This document shows, in pieces, positions 45,871 to 57,310 of a DNA stretch of 64,000 nucleotides. Source of the stretch: Nectonema munidae. Its lineage: Eukaryota; Nematomorpha; Nectonematoida; Nectonematidae. The DNA lies in the NCBI GenBank assembly GCA_030549495.1, contig JAUIRK010000077.1:248001-312000 (forward strand), given 5' to 3'. The translations under genes were made by a program, and so were the position numbers. Under the pieces are notes generated by a model that worked only from the letters and a program-made list of their open reading frames with translations, did no database searches and was not told the DNA's origin. Each line of letters starts with the position of its first letter. Position 1 is the first letter of the stretch.

Positions 45871-48780
45871 TTGAGTGGTATAGAAGTATGAAAAAATGGA
45901 TAGAAAATTTTAACTAATAAAGGGAATTTGGGTAGAGGTAATTTTCATTCATAGAACTTGGATAACAATTTATAAAGGTGCGCTTTGAGAGATGATCATT
46001 CTAGAAAAAGACGGTAAAGAAGAAAATTTATTTACAAATTCGGTACACAGATTAAAAATAGAAATTAAAAAATTTTAAACAAAACAAACACAATCAAAAT
46101 ATAGAAACAAGTGCAATAAAAAGAGAAAGACCCCTTTCATCTTTTAGTAAGAGCTAATCAAAACAGGGTAAGAAATTAATTTAACAGGGTTGAAAACATT
46201 AATTTTGACATGAAAGACACCCTTTTGTATTGCAATTAATATTTTTATGAAACAAATGTCAACATTTTTGTTACAAAAGTAATAACATTTATAAATAATA
46301 GTTTGTATATATGTGTGCAGTTTATAGAATATTCAAAAATCGTTTTTTCCTTCTTCTTGAATGAATCCATGTTCTTGTATAATATAGGCCATCGTGTGCT
46401 TATTTTTGTTCCAAAAATCAGATATCTTATCAAATTAAAAATGATATTAAGAGAATGATATTACCAAAAATTTCTGGCAATAGAGCATGCAAGAATTTGT
46501 ATATATATACTATATAATATAGGCATGATATACAAACTTTATTTAATCCGTTTATTTTCGTTTTTTGAAGTTATAACAAAGGAAAAAAAATACATATTTA
46601 TTGTTTATCTTTCATTCTAAGTACAGTCAAAAAATTTGAAATATAAATATTTTTAATTTCTTCGAAAGAATAAAATTTCCAAAAGTTTTGAGGAGATTAT
46701 CCTTTATTTCGCTAAAAAGTCATACTCCATCAAAAAAATGGATTTAAAATGACAAAAAGGACACACGTAAAATGAAAAATTATGAATTTAAAATAAAAGG
46801 AATCTCAAACAAAAACAGCACATGACTTCCAAAATGTTAAAGTTAATGAGATAAAAAATTAAATTAAAAAATGGAGTTCAAATTTAAAAAATTTAATTTA
46901 AAAATGATAAGAAAAATTACTTATGAACAAACACGCTAAATACTGTAAATTGCTTTAATATTAGGATACATTTCCACATACTTTATTCCTCAAAATATGA
47001 TTTTAAAGAGCATAAAGGCATCTAATCTCTTATCAGAGAGATCAGAGTGCATTAAAAAAATTTATGAAAAAACTCCTTCATCCTTAATCTAGAATTCGTT
47101 AACCGGGATTCTTCATTAACCGTATACAAATAAATTTTTACTAAAAAAATACTAAAATACTAAATTTTTTTTAAAAAAACTAAATTTTTTGCCTTAAAAT
47201 TTTCCTTCTTTTTTGCCTTTGAATACTGGAAAATAAAAAATTGAAGATTTAACTTTTTTAGTGAAATATTTGAGTGGTATATCATTATTTAAGAGCAAAA
47301 TCACTCGCTTCTCACAGTCCGGTTAAGTTAATTGTCCAAATAGTTTTTTTAAAAGTTCTATTCGGATTAGCCGAGTTTGACTCTATATGTATTGTTATTT
47401 AAGGCTTATGGGAACAAGAAACAAGTTTCCACATTTTTTTATTTGATAAAAATTTATTAAAAGAGGATGAAAAAAGGGATTTTAAAGCAGGTAGAATGAT
47501 ATTCATAACGGCAAGTTTGAATATTTTCAGAAACTCTTTCGCATTCCATTCATTTGGGCTTGACTCTCCACTATTTTCAGGCAAAGCTCGTTTTGTGTGT
47601 GTGTGAATGGTGGAATGTGAATTTGGTGTGAGTGTGTGTGTGTGTGTATGCGAAGCAAGACTGTGAATAATTTGTACAATGAGTGTTATTGAGGGCGGGC
47701 AACTAACAAAGAAATGAAACCCTTTCTGTGAGAATTTGCGAGAGTAGACACAATGGCTACAAAATCTCATTGCATATTTATGAATTCAGAATTCGTAAAC
47801 TTCCAAAGTGATGTATCTGTTGTGTGTGCGTGTGTATGTACATTTACTATGTATGTGTGTATTGAGTCAAAGGATATAAATCATACCTACGCACATATAA
47901 TGCATAAATATATTCATATATGTGATAAATGTCACACTTTCAAAACTCCTTTCAGCACAAAGTCCTTGTGAAGTGCAAAAGGATTTTTGTGGAAATGGAA
48001 GACTTCTTCTCCTCTCTTTGCTTCGTGACAAGAAATTTGTTGAGTACTTATTAAAATACTTGTAATGCCAAAATAACAAATACTCATCATCATCATCATT
48101 CATTTTTCTTCTTGCCATAATCATGATCATAATTCATGTCCAAAATTTGGGATGGCATACAATAACTCTAAAAGCGAGAGAAGTTTCTTACACACACCCA
48201 TTTTGTTATGCAAGAACCTGGTCGTCTATGTTGCGCTATTTTTTTTAAATCTTGTATTTCCAGTAGTTACATATCCTTTCTGCTGATACATCTAAAAGAT
48301 AGAAATCGTAAAATGGTTTTGGATATGGAGGATACAAAAATTATTTATTACTTAGGGGACACTTTAAAAGGTTGTTGAGATTCAAGTGTTTTCGGCATGT
48401 GTGCGTTTTTCAAGGGCGAAAAATATAAATTATGAATGGAAGAAGACTTTGTAGTGTATTACATTCAAATGATAAATGCGGGTGACGAAGGCATTTGGAT
48501 AATTAATAATTTAAATTCGATAATTGCCAAAACAAGGAGACATTCGATAAAAATCTTATCAATAAATAAAGCAAAATTGTTGTTAAATAAGGAATTTATA
48601 AATAAACATATGTGTTGTAGAAGCAGGATATAACAATTTTCTAAGAAGCTTTATATATTTATTTTCTTACATCCAATCCATGTTTAAAAGTAAAAAAAGT
48701 ATAACTTTTTAATTAACTAAATAAAAAAATATTTTCTTGCAAAAATTTCTTAGTTATAATCAAAATTTTTGTTAAAAATG
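45870..48780. other. noncoding region with GT microsatellites
   Basis: (GT)n runs lie at about 47594-47648 and 47818-47860. The section 47480-48140 is more complex than its surroundings, with a 123-codon minus frame around 47399-47770 that shows no recognised domain and crosses the microsatellite. I do not call a gene. Confidence 0.35.
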
Positions 48781-48834
48781 AATTATAAAATTTTGCTATT
48801 TGTTACAATCAATGGAACGAACCAACTAAATAAA

Positions 48835-48995
48835 TAATTTAGACTTGGGATCGTTACTACTAAAAATAACTTCGTTATAGTTATGGTTATCTTGAAAAAA
48901 AGAGCGCCATTATCGTTATCGTTTAGAAAATTTTGGTCGTTTTTCGTTATCATTACCTTAATAAAAATGTTGTTATTTTTCGTTAATTTTTTCGA
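48835..48995. other. cluster of CGTTATCG words, possible transposon end
   Basis: The sequence is packed with CGTTAT and relatives (CTTCGTTATAGTTATGG, CATTATCGTTATCGTT, TTTTTCGTTATCATTACC). A second such cluster is at 54120-54260. Iterated AACGATAACG at both ends is a style seen in some hAT elements, so the pair may bound one element of about 5.4 kb. Confidence 0.4.
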
Positions 48996-49196
48996 AAAAC
49001 ATGTGTAACAATTTTTAGAAAATAACAAAAAAAGTATTATAATACAAATACATAATTGTCTTAAGAGTTTTGTACATTTTAAATATCACATAGAATTGGC
49101 TGAAATGTGTTCATATGAAAGAATAAACAAACAAAAACTATAAAATATTTTATATATCATAATTAAACAAAACTTTAATAAAGATGCAAGATATAA

Positions 49197-49815
49197 GATA
49201 AAGCTTTTGACTAAGTTGCACATAATTATTTAATCAAGAAATTGGAAGCTTACGGTTTACACTCCCGAATTGTTAAATGCATTAAATGTTTCCTATCTGA
49301 CAGATACCAAATCGTTTCAGTTCATGGACATCTTTCTAATTCAAGCAAAGTCACTAGCGGTGTTATCCCGGGTATTACCCTGGGACCTCCTCAATTTAAT
49401 CTCTACACAAATGACCTTCACCACGAAATAAATTCTTCCCTAAAGTTCTAAATAAACTTCTGAATTGAGAAGGTCACTTCAATGTGATTTGTTCAGTCTT
49501 AACGAATGGCGCAATACCTCGCACTTGGACCTCGATTTTTCTAAATGTTACCATCTCCAAGTTGGTGTTAAAAACTACTTTATTTATTACATTGGAGGCT
49601 ATAAAATAAAGGTTGTGAACGAAGTTAATGACCTGAGTATTAATACGGCTGAAAAATTGAAATTTAAAACTCATCATACAAGAGTCATTCTGAAAGCTTG
49701 CTCACAACTTCACGTCACCCTCGGGCTCGTTTCATCTCGGGAACCGCTTCCAACCATTTTTGTTTACAAAGCATTTATAAGACCTAAAATGGAGTACGGT
49801 AATGTCATCACTAGG
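49197..49815 (+). pseudogene. LINE reverse transcriptase, central part
   Basis: KAFD-VAHNYLIKKLEAYGL is motif A and what follows. GVIPGITLGPPQFNLYTNDL stands for GVPQGSxLGPxLFNIYINDL, with the Gln of motif B gone. The YADD site is missing because of a deletion and frame change near 49455. It resumes with LQCDLFSLNEWRNTSHLDLD, then LSINTAEKLKFKTHH, and VYKAFIRPKMEYGNV just before the hAT insertion. Confidence 0.8.
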
Positions 49816-52205
49816 GCAATTTTTTTGACCTAAAAATTTTTTTTTGACATATAATCCAAAATTGTGACTTTATTAAAAAAAATTTTGACCTAAACTTTAT
49901 TGGAAGTCTCAACTCCAAAAATGGTTAAAAATTATGTAAAATTGCTTTCAAAATTTTTTTTCATTCTATATAAATTTTTTCACTAAAAATGTAAAAAAAG
50001 AATTCAAAATATCATGAAGTTATATTTAATGATCAGCTGAAAGTTATTATTTCAGTTCATAACAGAAATCGATGTATCATGTTTAGAAGAACGAAGCTTT
50101 TTTTCTGCTCAAACTTTTTGATTAGAACAACTAGAAAGTGCAAAAATTGTTTTTTTCATGGATTCTCCTTATAAAATTTTATCAATTATGTTTGTTTTTA
50201 CAGAGAGTAGTAAAAAATATTCATTCAAAAGTTACATAAGTATAAGTGAGACTGATGTGTATTGAACATAAGAAAATTTATGTTCATTTGCTATTGGATA
50301 AAACTTTTTTTTTCACACATCACTTTTCGAAAAAAGTTGGTCAAAGTGAGAAATCAAAAAAATTGTTTTTTTAAAAAAAAGTTTTTATGTACTATAAAGA
50401 ATGTTTACCTCTTTTACATAACTTTAACAATGTAAAAATTATCCCTAACTGTTTTGTTTATTTTGAAAATTTCATAAATTCATGATTTTATTGTTTTAAA
50501 ACAAATAATTTAAAGTCACAAAGTTATAAGTTCTTCGTTTTTTTATTTAAGAGTATTTTTTCATTTTTTATCGAGTCATGAAAAGCCAAATATTCCCATT
50601 TTATAGAAAAAAAATTGGAATTTTTTATGTTTAATATGTTTTTCCTAAACTAAGTACTAATTTTTAAAATTAAATTAATTTTTTAAGGCTTCTAAATGGG
50701 AATTTTTTTTGTAATTCTTATCTGTAAAGTTATGTTTAGTAATTTACCATAGCCCGCAGTGCGAAGGTTAAAATAAAACAAAAAATCTTTGAAAATATTT
50801 GAAGGCAGAAAATTTCTGTCCTTAGCCATCACTTTTTTAATTTTTAAGCAATGAAAACGAGCGCTCGATAGCAACAGATGTTGCTTGACATTTATGCAAA
50901 ATTGTATATGTTGTAGGGGAAATATTTGAGTTTTGCTAGGCCGTTTTTTTTCAAATCAAGGTCTTTCTTTCTTGCGTCAATATATTCTTTAACTTGACAT
51001 TCATCAATTTTTAAATTCAAGTTTTCGTATATTTCAAATGCCTCTTTCAAGCTGAAATTAGTAGACTGGTTTTCATCGACTATATCACAAATATTTGAAC
51101 CTCAGTCTTTAATGTTGTATAGCTGAGCAACCAAATCTTCATTTTTCAAGCCTTTTTTCACTTACCAACAATCAAACTATTGAATTAACAATTTTTATGA
51201 TTTCTGGCAGTAAGTTGCTGTAGTAAATGGCTGCTCTAAACAAAGAGGCCCAACGGTTTACTATAGGGCAAAGTGGGGTGCCAATATCTTTGAATATGGC
51301 TGCATCAGAAATAAACAATAAAAAGTTTTTCCTTTCAACGTAAACATCATCTATTAATTGCAAAATTCTATTGGCATTTGAATGTTGATCCAACACGTCA
51401 CCTTTGACTAACCATCTATTTTTGTGGAGATTCTATGTCTCCCAATAAAATATTGCAAATAATATTTGAAGATATTTCTGTTTCATCAAGCATTAGAAAG
51501 ATTTTTTTTATTAAGAAAGAGCTTTTTGATTTCAGTTATTTTTCATTTGCCATTTTCTCAACCATTTTGTGAATTTGGGAAACGAATAATCCATATCAGA
51601 AAATAAGTTAACAATATTTTCATGGTTTAGTTTGTGAAGCGGTATATTCGCTTTAAAAAAATGATTTAACTTCTTTTTAGGAAAAATTTTTACTTGAACC
51701 TTGCATATAGTTATTTTAACTCTCATTTTTTGATATGTACTTTCTTTTGAGCTTTTATGTTTCTTCGAATTTTTATGGCTTTCAACAAAAAAAGATTTAT
51801 CGACCTTGACATTTAACTTGCATAATTTACAATACAAATCATTAGGATCTACAGTAAATTCTTTGGGGGATTTATCAACAATAATTTTTACTTTGGCTCT
51901 AGAACTTTTAGAAACTTTATTACGCCTTATATTCTTAAATTAAAAATAAATTTTATTAAGTTCAAAACAAAGTTAAACAATATTGATGTGGTTTTATACT
52001 GGAAAAATCTTAACAAAAACACTAAAAATAGTGGGAATCCATAAAAAGATTAAAATTGGAATTAGGATTGAGAAAAAAAATTTTGTTTTCAAAAATTATT
52101 TTATCGTGACGTGTGAAAAAAATATTAAAATTTTTATTTTTTCTTTTTTTGAACCATACTTTGATTTTCATAAACTTTTGACTTTTTTTGACCTAAAAAA
52201 GTTTT
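49815..52205 (-). mobile_element. CGGBP1-like hAT transposon inserted in the LINE
   Basis: Occupies the gap between LINE codons reading MEYGNVI (left) and EKLKYNERLKVL (right). TTTTTTTGACCTAAAAA-like words occur near both edges, but in direct and not inverted orientation, so I could not define terminal repeats. The transposase remains run on the minus strand from 51837 down to about 50740. Confidence 0.7.
50740..51837 (-). pseudogene. CGGBP1-like hAT transposase pseudogene
   Basis: It starts MYCKLCKLNVKVDKSFFVES followed by HKNSKKH, a C2H2 BED-type finger like that of CGGBP1 and related transposases. The middle reads RKNFLLFISDAAIFKDIGTP, then CPIVNRWASLFRAAIYYSNL, matching the SDAAxYM and TRWGxWLxAAIYY blocks of this family, with a deletion between them. 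Near 50860 the C-terminal dimerisation motif SVAIERSFSLLKN is visible. It has many stops and is inactive. Known relatives insert by cut-and-paste; binding of CGG repeats by the domesticated human protein is family knowledge only. Confidence 0.75.
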
Positions 52206-52440
52206 GGATATGAAAAACTAAAATATAATGAAAGATTAAAGTTTTTATCTCTTCCACTTTTGTCTTACAGATTCAAAAGAAACGACATGATAAAAATTCA
52301 CAATATTATCAATGAAAACATTCAAATTGATCATGAAGTTTCATCATCTTTTTCCCAACGACATCAAGCAGTTCAAATTTATAAAAGTTAAACACAAAAA
52401 CGCTTTTGTAGAAGTTTCTTTTCTAATAGAATGATCTAAG
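52205..52440 (+). pseudogene. LINE C-terminal piece between two insertions
   Basis: YEKLKYNERLKVLSLPLLSY then RFKRNDMIKIHNIINENI and SSSFSQRHQAVQIYK is the standard LINE C-terminus (LPYExRLKxLxLPSLxYRRxRGDMI). A stop and frame change follow before FSNRMI at the edge of the next insertion. Confidence 0.8.
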
Positions 52441-52446
52441 ACAGGA

Positions 52447-53345
52447 GCGTCCCAAAAAGACTATTTAACTTATTTTATTTTGCACACGTTTCTATTTAGT
52501 TTCAATCTTAAAGAAAAACTGAAAAAACAAAAGTTTTAGAAAAATAATTTATTCTAAAGGTTCCCTTAGTCTAGAAGATAATTCAAAAATGTAGCTAATT
52601 TTTCAATTTTATACGTACATTTTTAAAACTTGTATCAACTTTTTTCTATGATTTTTTTTCGGTGTCTGCTTTTTTTAAACTTATTTTAACTCCAATTTGT
52701 TCAATTTTAAAAATAATGAAATTTAATATCTGAAAACTTATGTTTGCTCAAGTAATCTTTCTCAACCATTGGTATTTTTTTCTACATTTTTATTTTTTTA
52801 TATTATTTTAGGAACATTTATTTTGAATTAATCATGGTTACGAAGCACAATCTTTATATGCTAGGTTGTTTAGAAAATACTTCATTAGAAAATTTATTTC
52901 AACTTCCAACTGCAAATGAGGTTTTAAAGCGTTTATATTTCTAAACTCACAGATTGAAAAAGTTGAAAAGTGATGCAGCAAATATGGTTGCAGATGAAAT
53001 TATAGCAGTATGGACTAAAGCATCAATACCCACTTCCCATAAACCAAAATGTGTTGAAAGGATAAAAAAAGTTATACACTAACTACGAAGGTGTAGTGAA
53101 AAATAAAAAACGTGTGGGAAAAAAGCAAAGACAAAAGGAAGTTATTTTTGAAGTGATTTTTTGTTTGTATAAATAATAAACATGTTTTAATTTTTCCAAC
53201 ATCATATATATGAACAACGTTAACATATATTATATATAACATGTGAACTATGCTCTGAGCGAACCCAAATTTTAAAAATTTTGTTTTGAAAATTCACATA
53301 AGTTTTATTTTTATGAATTCACATTGTTCTAGGGGGAAGAGTTCT
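52447..53345 (+). mobile_element. small DNA element with GTCCCAAAA ends inserted in the LINE
   Basis: The left edge has GGAGCGTCCCAAAAAGAC and the right edge GTTCTTTTGGGACACC, which read as imperfect inverted repeats, though the right one overlaps the LINE codons for WDT. Inside, at 52834-53082, a frame with one stop reads MVTKHNLYMLGCLENTSLEN, LFQLPTANEVLKRLYF, SDAANMVADEIIAVWTKASI and PTSHKP. I recall this as an uncharacterised protein family repeated in arthropod genomes; its function is unknown to me. Only the N-terminal part is left. Confidence 0.55.
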
Positions 53346-53480
53346 TTTGGGACACCCTAAGGAACAGCTTTCCAGAAGATGTGGTGAATTCAGCTTTTTG
53401 AACACCTTTAACAATGCCTTGATTTTCTGTGGAAAGATATAAAGTTTCTCTCTCCTTACGAAACACATTGACACGAAGGT
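53340..53480 (+). pseudogene. LINE C-terminal end
   Basis: WDTLRNSFPEDVVNSAF then LNTFNNAL (after a frame change) corresponds to the xWNSLPxxVVxAxSLNxFKxxLD closing motif of LINE proteins and follows on from FSNRMI at 52430. Confidence 0.75.
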
Positions 53481-53594
53481 ATTTAGCCATTTTTAATGCG
53501 ATATATATCTTTCTTCAAATTGAACAAAAATAACTTCAACTTTTTTCAAATTTGAAGTCAAATTTTAAATAAAATATTGAAATGCTCCATAGAT

Positions 53595-53955
53595 ACACTC
53601 AATACCCGCGCTAAAAAATTATTGGGGGGGGGGGGGGGCTGTGAAAGGGCAATAAAAATTTACATTATGGAAAAAATTTATTATCTTATCAGAAGAAGGC
53701 GCTAAAAGTACTATATAAATTACAAAAACAAATTGTTATAAAGGCACTTAATCATTTTCAAACAGTTTTGATTCCAATATATGGCATAAATGTTCTCAAA
53801 GTTACTTGCACAGCTATATGTTTTTATAATTTTTTCTTAAGTTAAGACACTTGGGGCAAGTTGAAAATTTTCAGGGGGGAGGGTGCAAAAAATAAAACTG
53901 GGGAGAGGGGCACTTGCCCCAAAAATATATAGATTAAAAATATATAGGCTCTGGA
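53595..53955. mobile_element. degenerate non-autonomous element with G-rich ends
   Basis: A run of about 14 G (53624-53637) near the left is mirrored by GGGGCACTTGCCCCAAAAAT near 53909 at the right. ATACACTCAATACCCGCGCT and TAGGCTCTGGATACAC flank it. Elements with this GGGGCACTTGCCCC phrase next to TGGATAC ends are common in invertebrates, but I cannot name the family. Confidence 0.4.
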
Positions 53956-54119
53956 TACACTAATGATGAATGCTTGAGTCGAATTGTACATTAAATTTGG
54001 AATTAAAAAACAAAAAAAAGTTGATAATTATTTGCAAAAGTATAGAAGTCATGAATTGAATAAATATATATAGCGACTTGTTTTAAACTCTTTTATAACA
54101 CCGGATGTGAAATTATATA

Positions 54120-54265
54120 TATGACAAAAAAATAACGAAACCAACACAATCGCTAACTTAAAATCTTTATCGTTAATTTCAAAATCGGTATCGTTATCGT
54201 TATTAATAAAAGCGATAACGATACAAAAATTCAACAAAATGTCGTTATTTTCCCAAATATACAAA
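54120..54265. other. second cluster of CGTTATCG words
   Basis: GGTATCGTTATCGTTATTAA and AAAGCGATAACGATACAAAA lie here. See the partner at 48835-48995. The cluster could be the right end of an element that surrounds the interrupted LINE. Confidence 0.4.
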
Positions 54266-54845
54266 ATAACAATTCAAAAACCTATTTGACGATCTACCAA
54301 AATAGTTAACTAATTATAAACTATTATTAGCATTCATAATAACTTAAGCCTTAAGGCCTTTTTGAATATTTCCCTTAAAAAAAAAAAACTTTCTATATTG
54401 AAAATATATTGTCTATTCTATTTAAATTTGTACACATTTTGTCTTACTGATGTCACGAACTGTTCTTTTTTCTTTATAATTGTATGAATAAATCTTTCTT
54501 ATTTTGATATGTATTTTTGTGTATTATATTTCATCTTTTCGCAATTCTACTTTCTCTTGTAACTCTATTTTATCTTTCAAAATTACTTTGATAACTTCAC
54601 TGCTGTAACAATCTGATATTCTTATATTGTTAATTTATATTTTGATACTTGATTGTAATTTCAGACGTCTGATACTCAAAATGCTTTTTATGATTTATTT
54701 AACTTTTTATAGAAAAAAAATAAAGCTTTATATGATCTAAAAAAAGGAATATTTTATATATTAGATTTAAAAACTTTTATTTTTTTATAAAAAAAATTTA
54801 CCTGACCATAAATTACTGAAATGCGGGCTGCTATGTCAGCAAACT
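54265..54845. other. noncoding region
   Basis: AAGCCTTAAGGCCTTTTTG near 54348 followed by AATAAATC near 54488 resembles a LINE 3-prime UTR, but the link to a coding part is not shown. Confidence 0.3.
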
Positions 54846-54846
54846 A

Positions 54847-54965
54847 GAGATGTATCGGATATCCCTATCTGGAGCGGATTGTTCGCAAAAATTTGTACAT
54901 CCTCTTAACATCCTCACCCGCATATCATTTAAGTTTCAACATCCACCATAGTCATCCCAGTCTAG
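54847..54965. mobile_element. hAT-like element end (GATGCGGATGT type), second copy
   Basis: Begins CTAGAGATGTATCGGATATC and continues through CATTTAAGTTTCAACATCC. In reverse this matches 35370-35466. A matching far end was not found. Confidence 0.5.
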
Positions 54966-56560
54966 GTCCAGGTTGTTTTTTTTGAATTTTTACTGCTTAT
55001 TCCGGGAAACTTTACTCTTTTGGCCTTTCATTGAGTTGTTTGGCCATAGTCAGCATGTTGGATGCATTAGCGGTTTCAATTTTTATCGTTTCCTTTATAA
55101 AAATATTTATCTGGGTCATTATTAAAATAATTTGTATGTAAGAAGTTGCCAGGATTTAATTCATCATCGTTTTTAAGTTCATTGTTTATGGTTTATTTTT
55201 TTTTGGATTATTTGATTCTGTTTTTTTTTGTAAAAATGAAAGGAAGGGTATGAATTTTGTTTAAAAACTTTTAAAAGTTTTTCTAATTTTTTATGAATCT
55301 AAATATATCTATACATTGAAATTTAAACTCGAATGCCATAAGAAAGTGCTCATCCTTAAATTTTGAATTACAATTTTTAAATAAGCATGAAGGCAAAAAT
55401 GATAGAGCAAAGTGATTTCAATGTTGTACTGAGCTTTCGATTTCTCATTGTGGTAATTCTGATATAAAACGTGTTATAAATACTGAAAGACATGAATGAA
55501 GTTTAAGATCCGCTAAACAAAAATTAAGTTTAAAAAGTTCTTTTCATAAATCTCAACGTGAAACTCGTGACTTTGTAATTGTCGCTTCGAGAAGCTACTT
55601 TTGGCTATCATAATGCAGTTAGGAACATTTAAATCACCGGATTTTCATCCTGTCCTTGGTGAAAGTTTTTAAATAAATAAAAACGCATAATTTATTACAA
55701 AAAATCGCGTTTTTTGGTGGTGATAACTACAATACAAATTTTAAAAGATTTATGTTTATTTGCAATGTTGAGTTCTTCAGCATAAAACTTATAAAGTTTT
55801 TTTCTAATCTTAATATTTGAAGGTTTGAAATCTTACTAATTCGAGAACATTTTTCATGCTTAAATAAAAAGTTTTTTTATTTTAAAATAAATTTGGAGAA
55901 TTTTTTTGTTTAATTGTGATTTTAATAGTATCAAATTTTATAACAAAATATAAAATGATAGTTCTTTTCTCAAAAAAGTTATTTCAAGGTGGAATACAAG
56001 GTCAAAAAGTTGAAAATGACAATTGTGAAGAAATATAGAAAAAAAAATTTTTTTATATCTTTTTAAATAAAACTAAATTTTAAGTACAAAAAACTTTTAT
56101 AATGATTTTGTCGTGGTTTGATTGAAAAAAATATGGCAAGCCTAATTATACTTAAATAACTATATAAATGTCTAACCAAATAAATAACTAAAAGCTATAA
56201 TTCTAAACTGATTTCTTCAGAAACGTGTCTATTGTAGACAAATATCGATTAAAAGATGCATATATGCATTGGTGAACTTATGAAGATTTAGGATGTAACT
56301 TTTTTTTATCTATGATATGGAATGAGTTAACTTGCAAAATTTTAGGGCACACATGATCCAGAAAAATTCTAATGATTACATTGTTAGAAGCTTATAAATC
56401 GGTTGCTTAAAATTAAGAAGCTGTTTTCCTATATATTCGTTTCACTTAAAAATTTACATGTAATAGCGTTGAAGAGATATATGGTATTTGGGGCTTAGCG
56501 CCTTTGAACAAGGCATCTTCAGTTTATCAGTAGAGACTTGCTTTCATAGTGTGGGATACG
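54965..56560. other. noncoding region
   Basis: A/T-rich; no gene or repeat recognised. Confidence 0.3.
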
Positions 56561-57310
56561 ACTCGTCATTAGAATTTTGTGACTTGCACACGACACGTCT
56601 GCATGGATTTTTCTCGAGCAGAAACAATAAAAAGGTCGTTCCATGAAATATCTTCTTCCATTTTAATTAATTACTTTCGAATTGAGAGATTAGCACTGAA
56701 ACAAGAATCGTATGAACACAGTACTAATGATGATGATCACATAATACACGATTGCATATGATTAATAATTTGCATTGTATTCAATTAGGTATAGAGATTA
56801 CAAAGAATCATCTCTTGATTGATGTGGCATTGGAGATCCTTTTCAAAGAAATGCTCAAACATCCCATCTCTCTCTCCACTCCCATCTCTCTCCCACCGAG
56901 AAATCTGACTCTCTCTGTCAACACTCTTCCCGACATCCTCTCAATGCAGCTGAGACAGTGGGTCTGGTGTACAATCACCACTGCCTCAATACGATGCCTG
57001 CTTCTGCTATCCACATTGAATAGGTGTGCTTGTGTATGTAGATCATCACTTCAATTAGAAATAGCTCCCTGAAATAACTCTCACCACCTACCTGCTGCAA
57101 ATGCTTGGCACGTTCAATATTTATTGTGTTTGTGGATGCGTAAAACATGATCTCGCATATCATAATGAGATAATGATTAAAAAGTAAGGATAGGATTAAA
57201 ACAGCGCACAAATATATAAATAGATAGATCACAGCCAATATTTAATAGCTATGCTATAATAATCATCATCATCATCACCATTAAAATACATCTTATATCT
57301 CTCATGAATC
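56560..57310. other. higher-complexity noncoding segment
   Basis: Stands out as GC-richer, with a CT-rich run (CATCTCTCTCTCCACTCCC) near 56865. Homeodomain-type words follow (GATTAATAATTTGCAT, CATAATGAGATAATGATTA). Two frames of 60 and 106 codons overlap here without recognised domains. It could be regulatory DNA or an unrecognised exon. Confidence 0.3.

Larger units (their letters stand above)
49197..53480 (+). mobile_element. Jockey/CR1-like LINE (3-prime half) interrupted by two later insertions
   Basis: Three LINE pieces are collinear: 49197-49815, 52205-52440 and 53340-53480. They read, in order, from KAFD through the thumb region to LPLLSYRFKRNDMIKIHNII and LRNSFPEDVVNSA near the C-terminus. 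The interruptions hold a CGGBP1-like hAT and a small TIR element. It is 5-prime truncated at reverse-transcriptase motif A. Confidence 0.8.

Noticed and set aside
47399-47770. A 123-codon minus-strand gene
   Set aside because: The frame crosses a GT microsatellite (a His-Thr run) and has no recognised domain.
49815-52205. Terminal inverted repeats for the CGGBP1-like hAT
   Set aside because: The GACCTAAAAA words near both edges are in direct orientation and lie in T-rich sequence, so they do not support defined termini.
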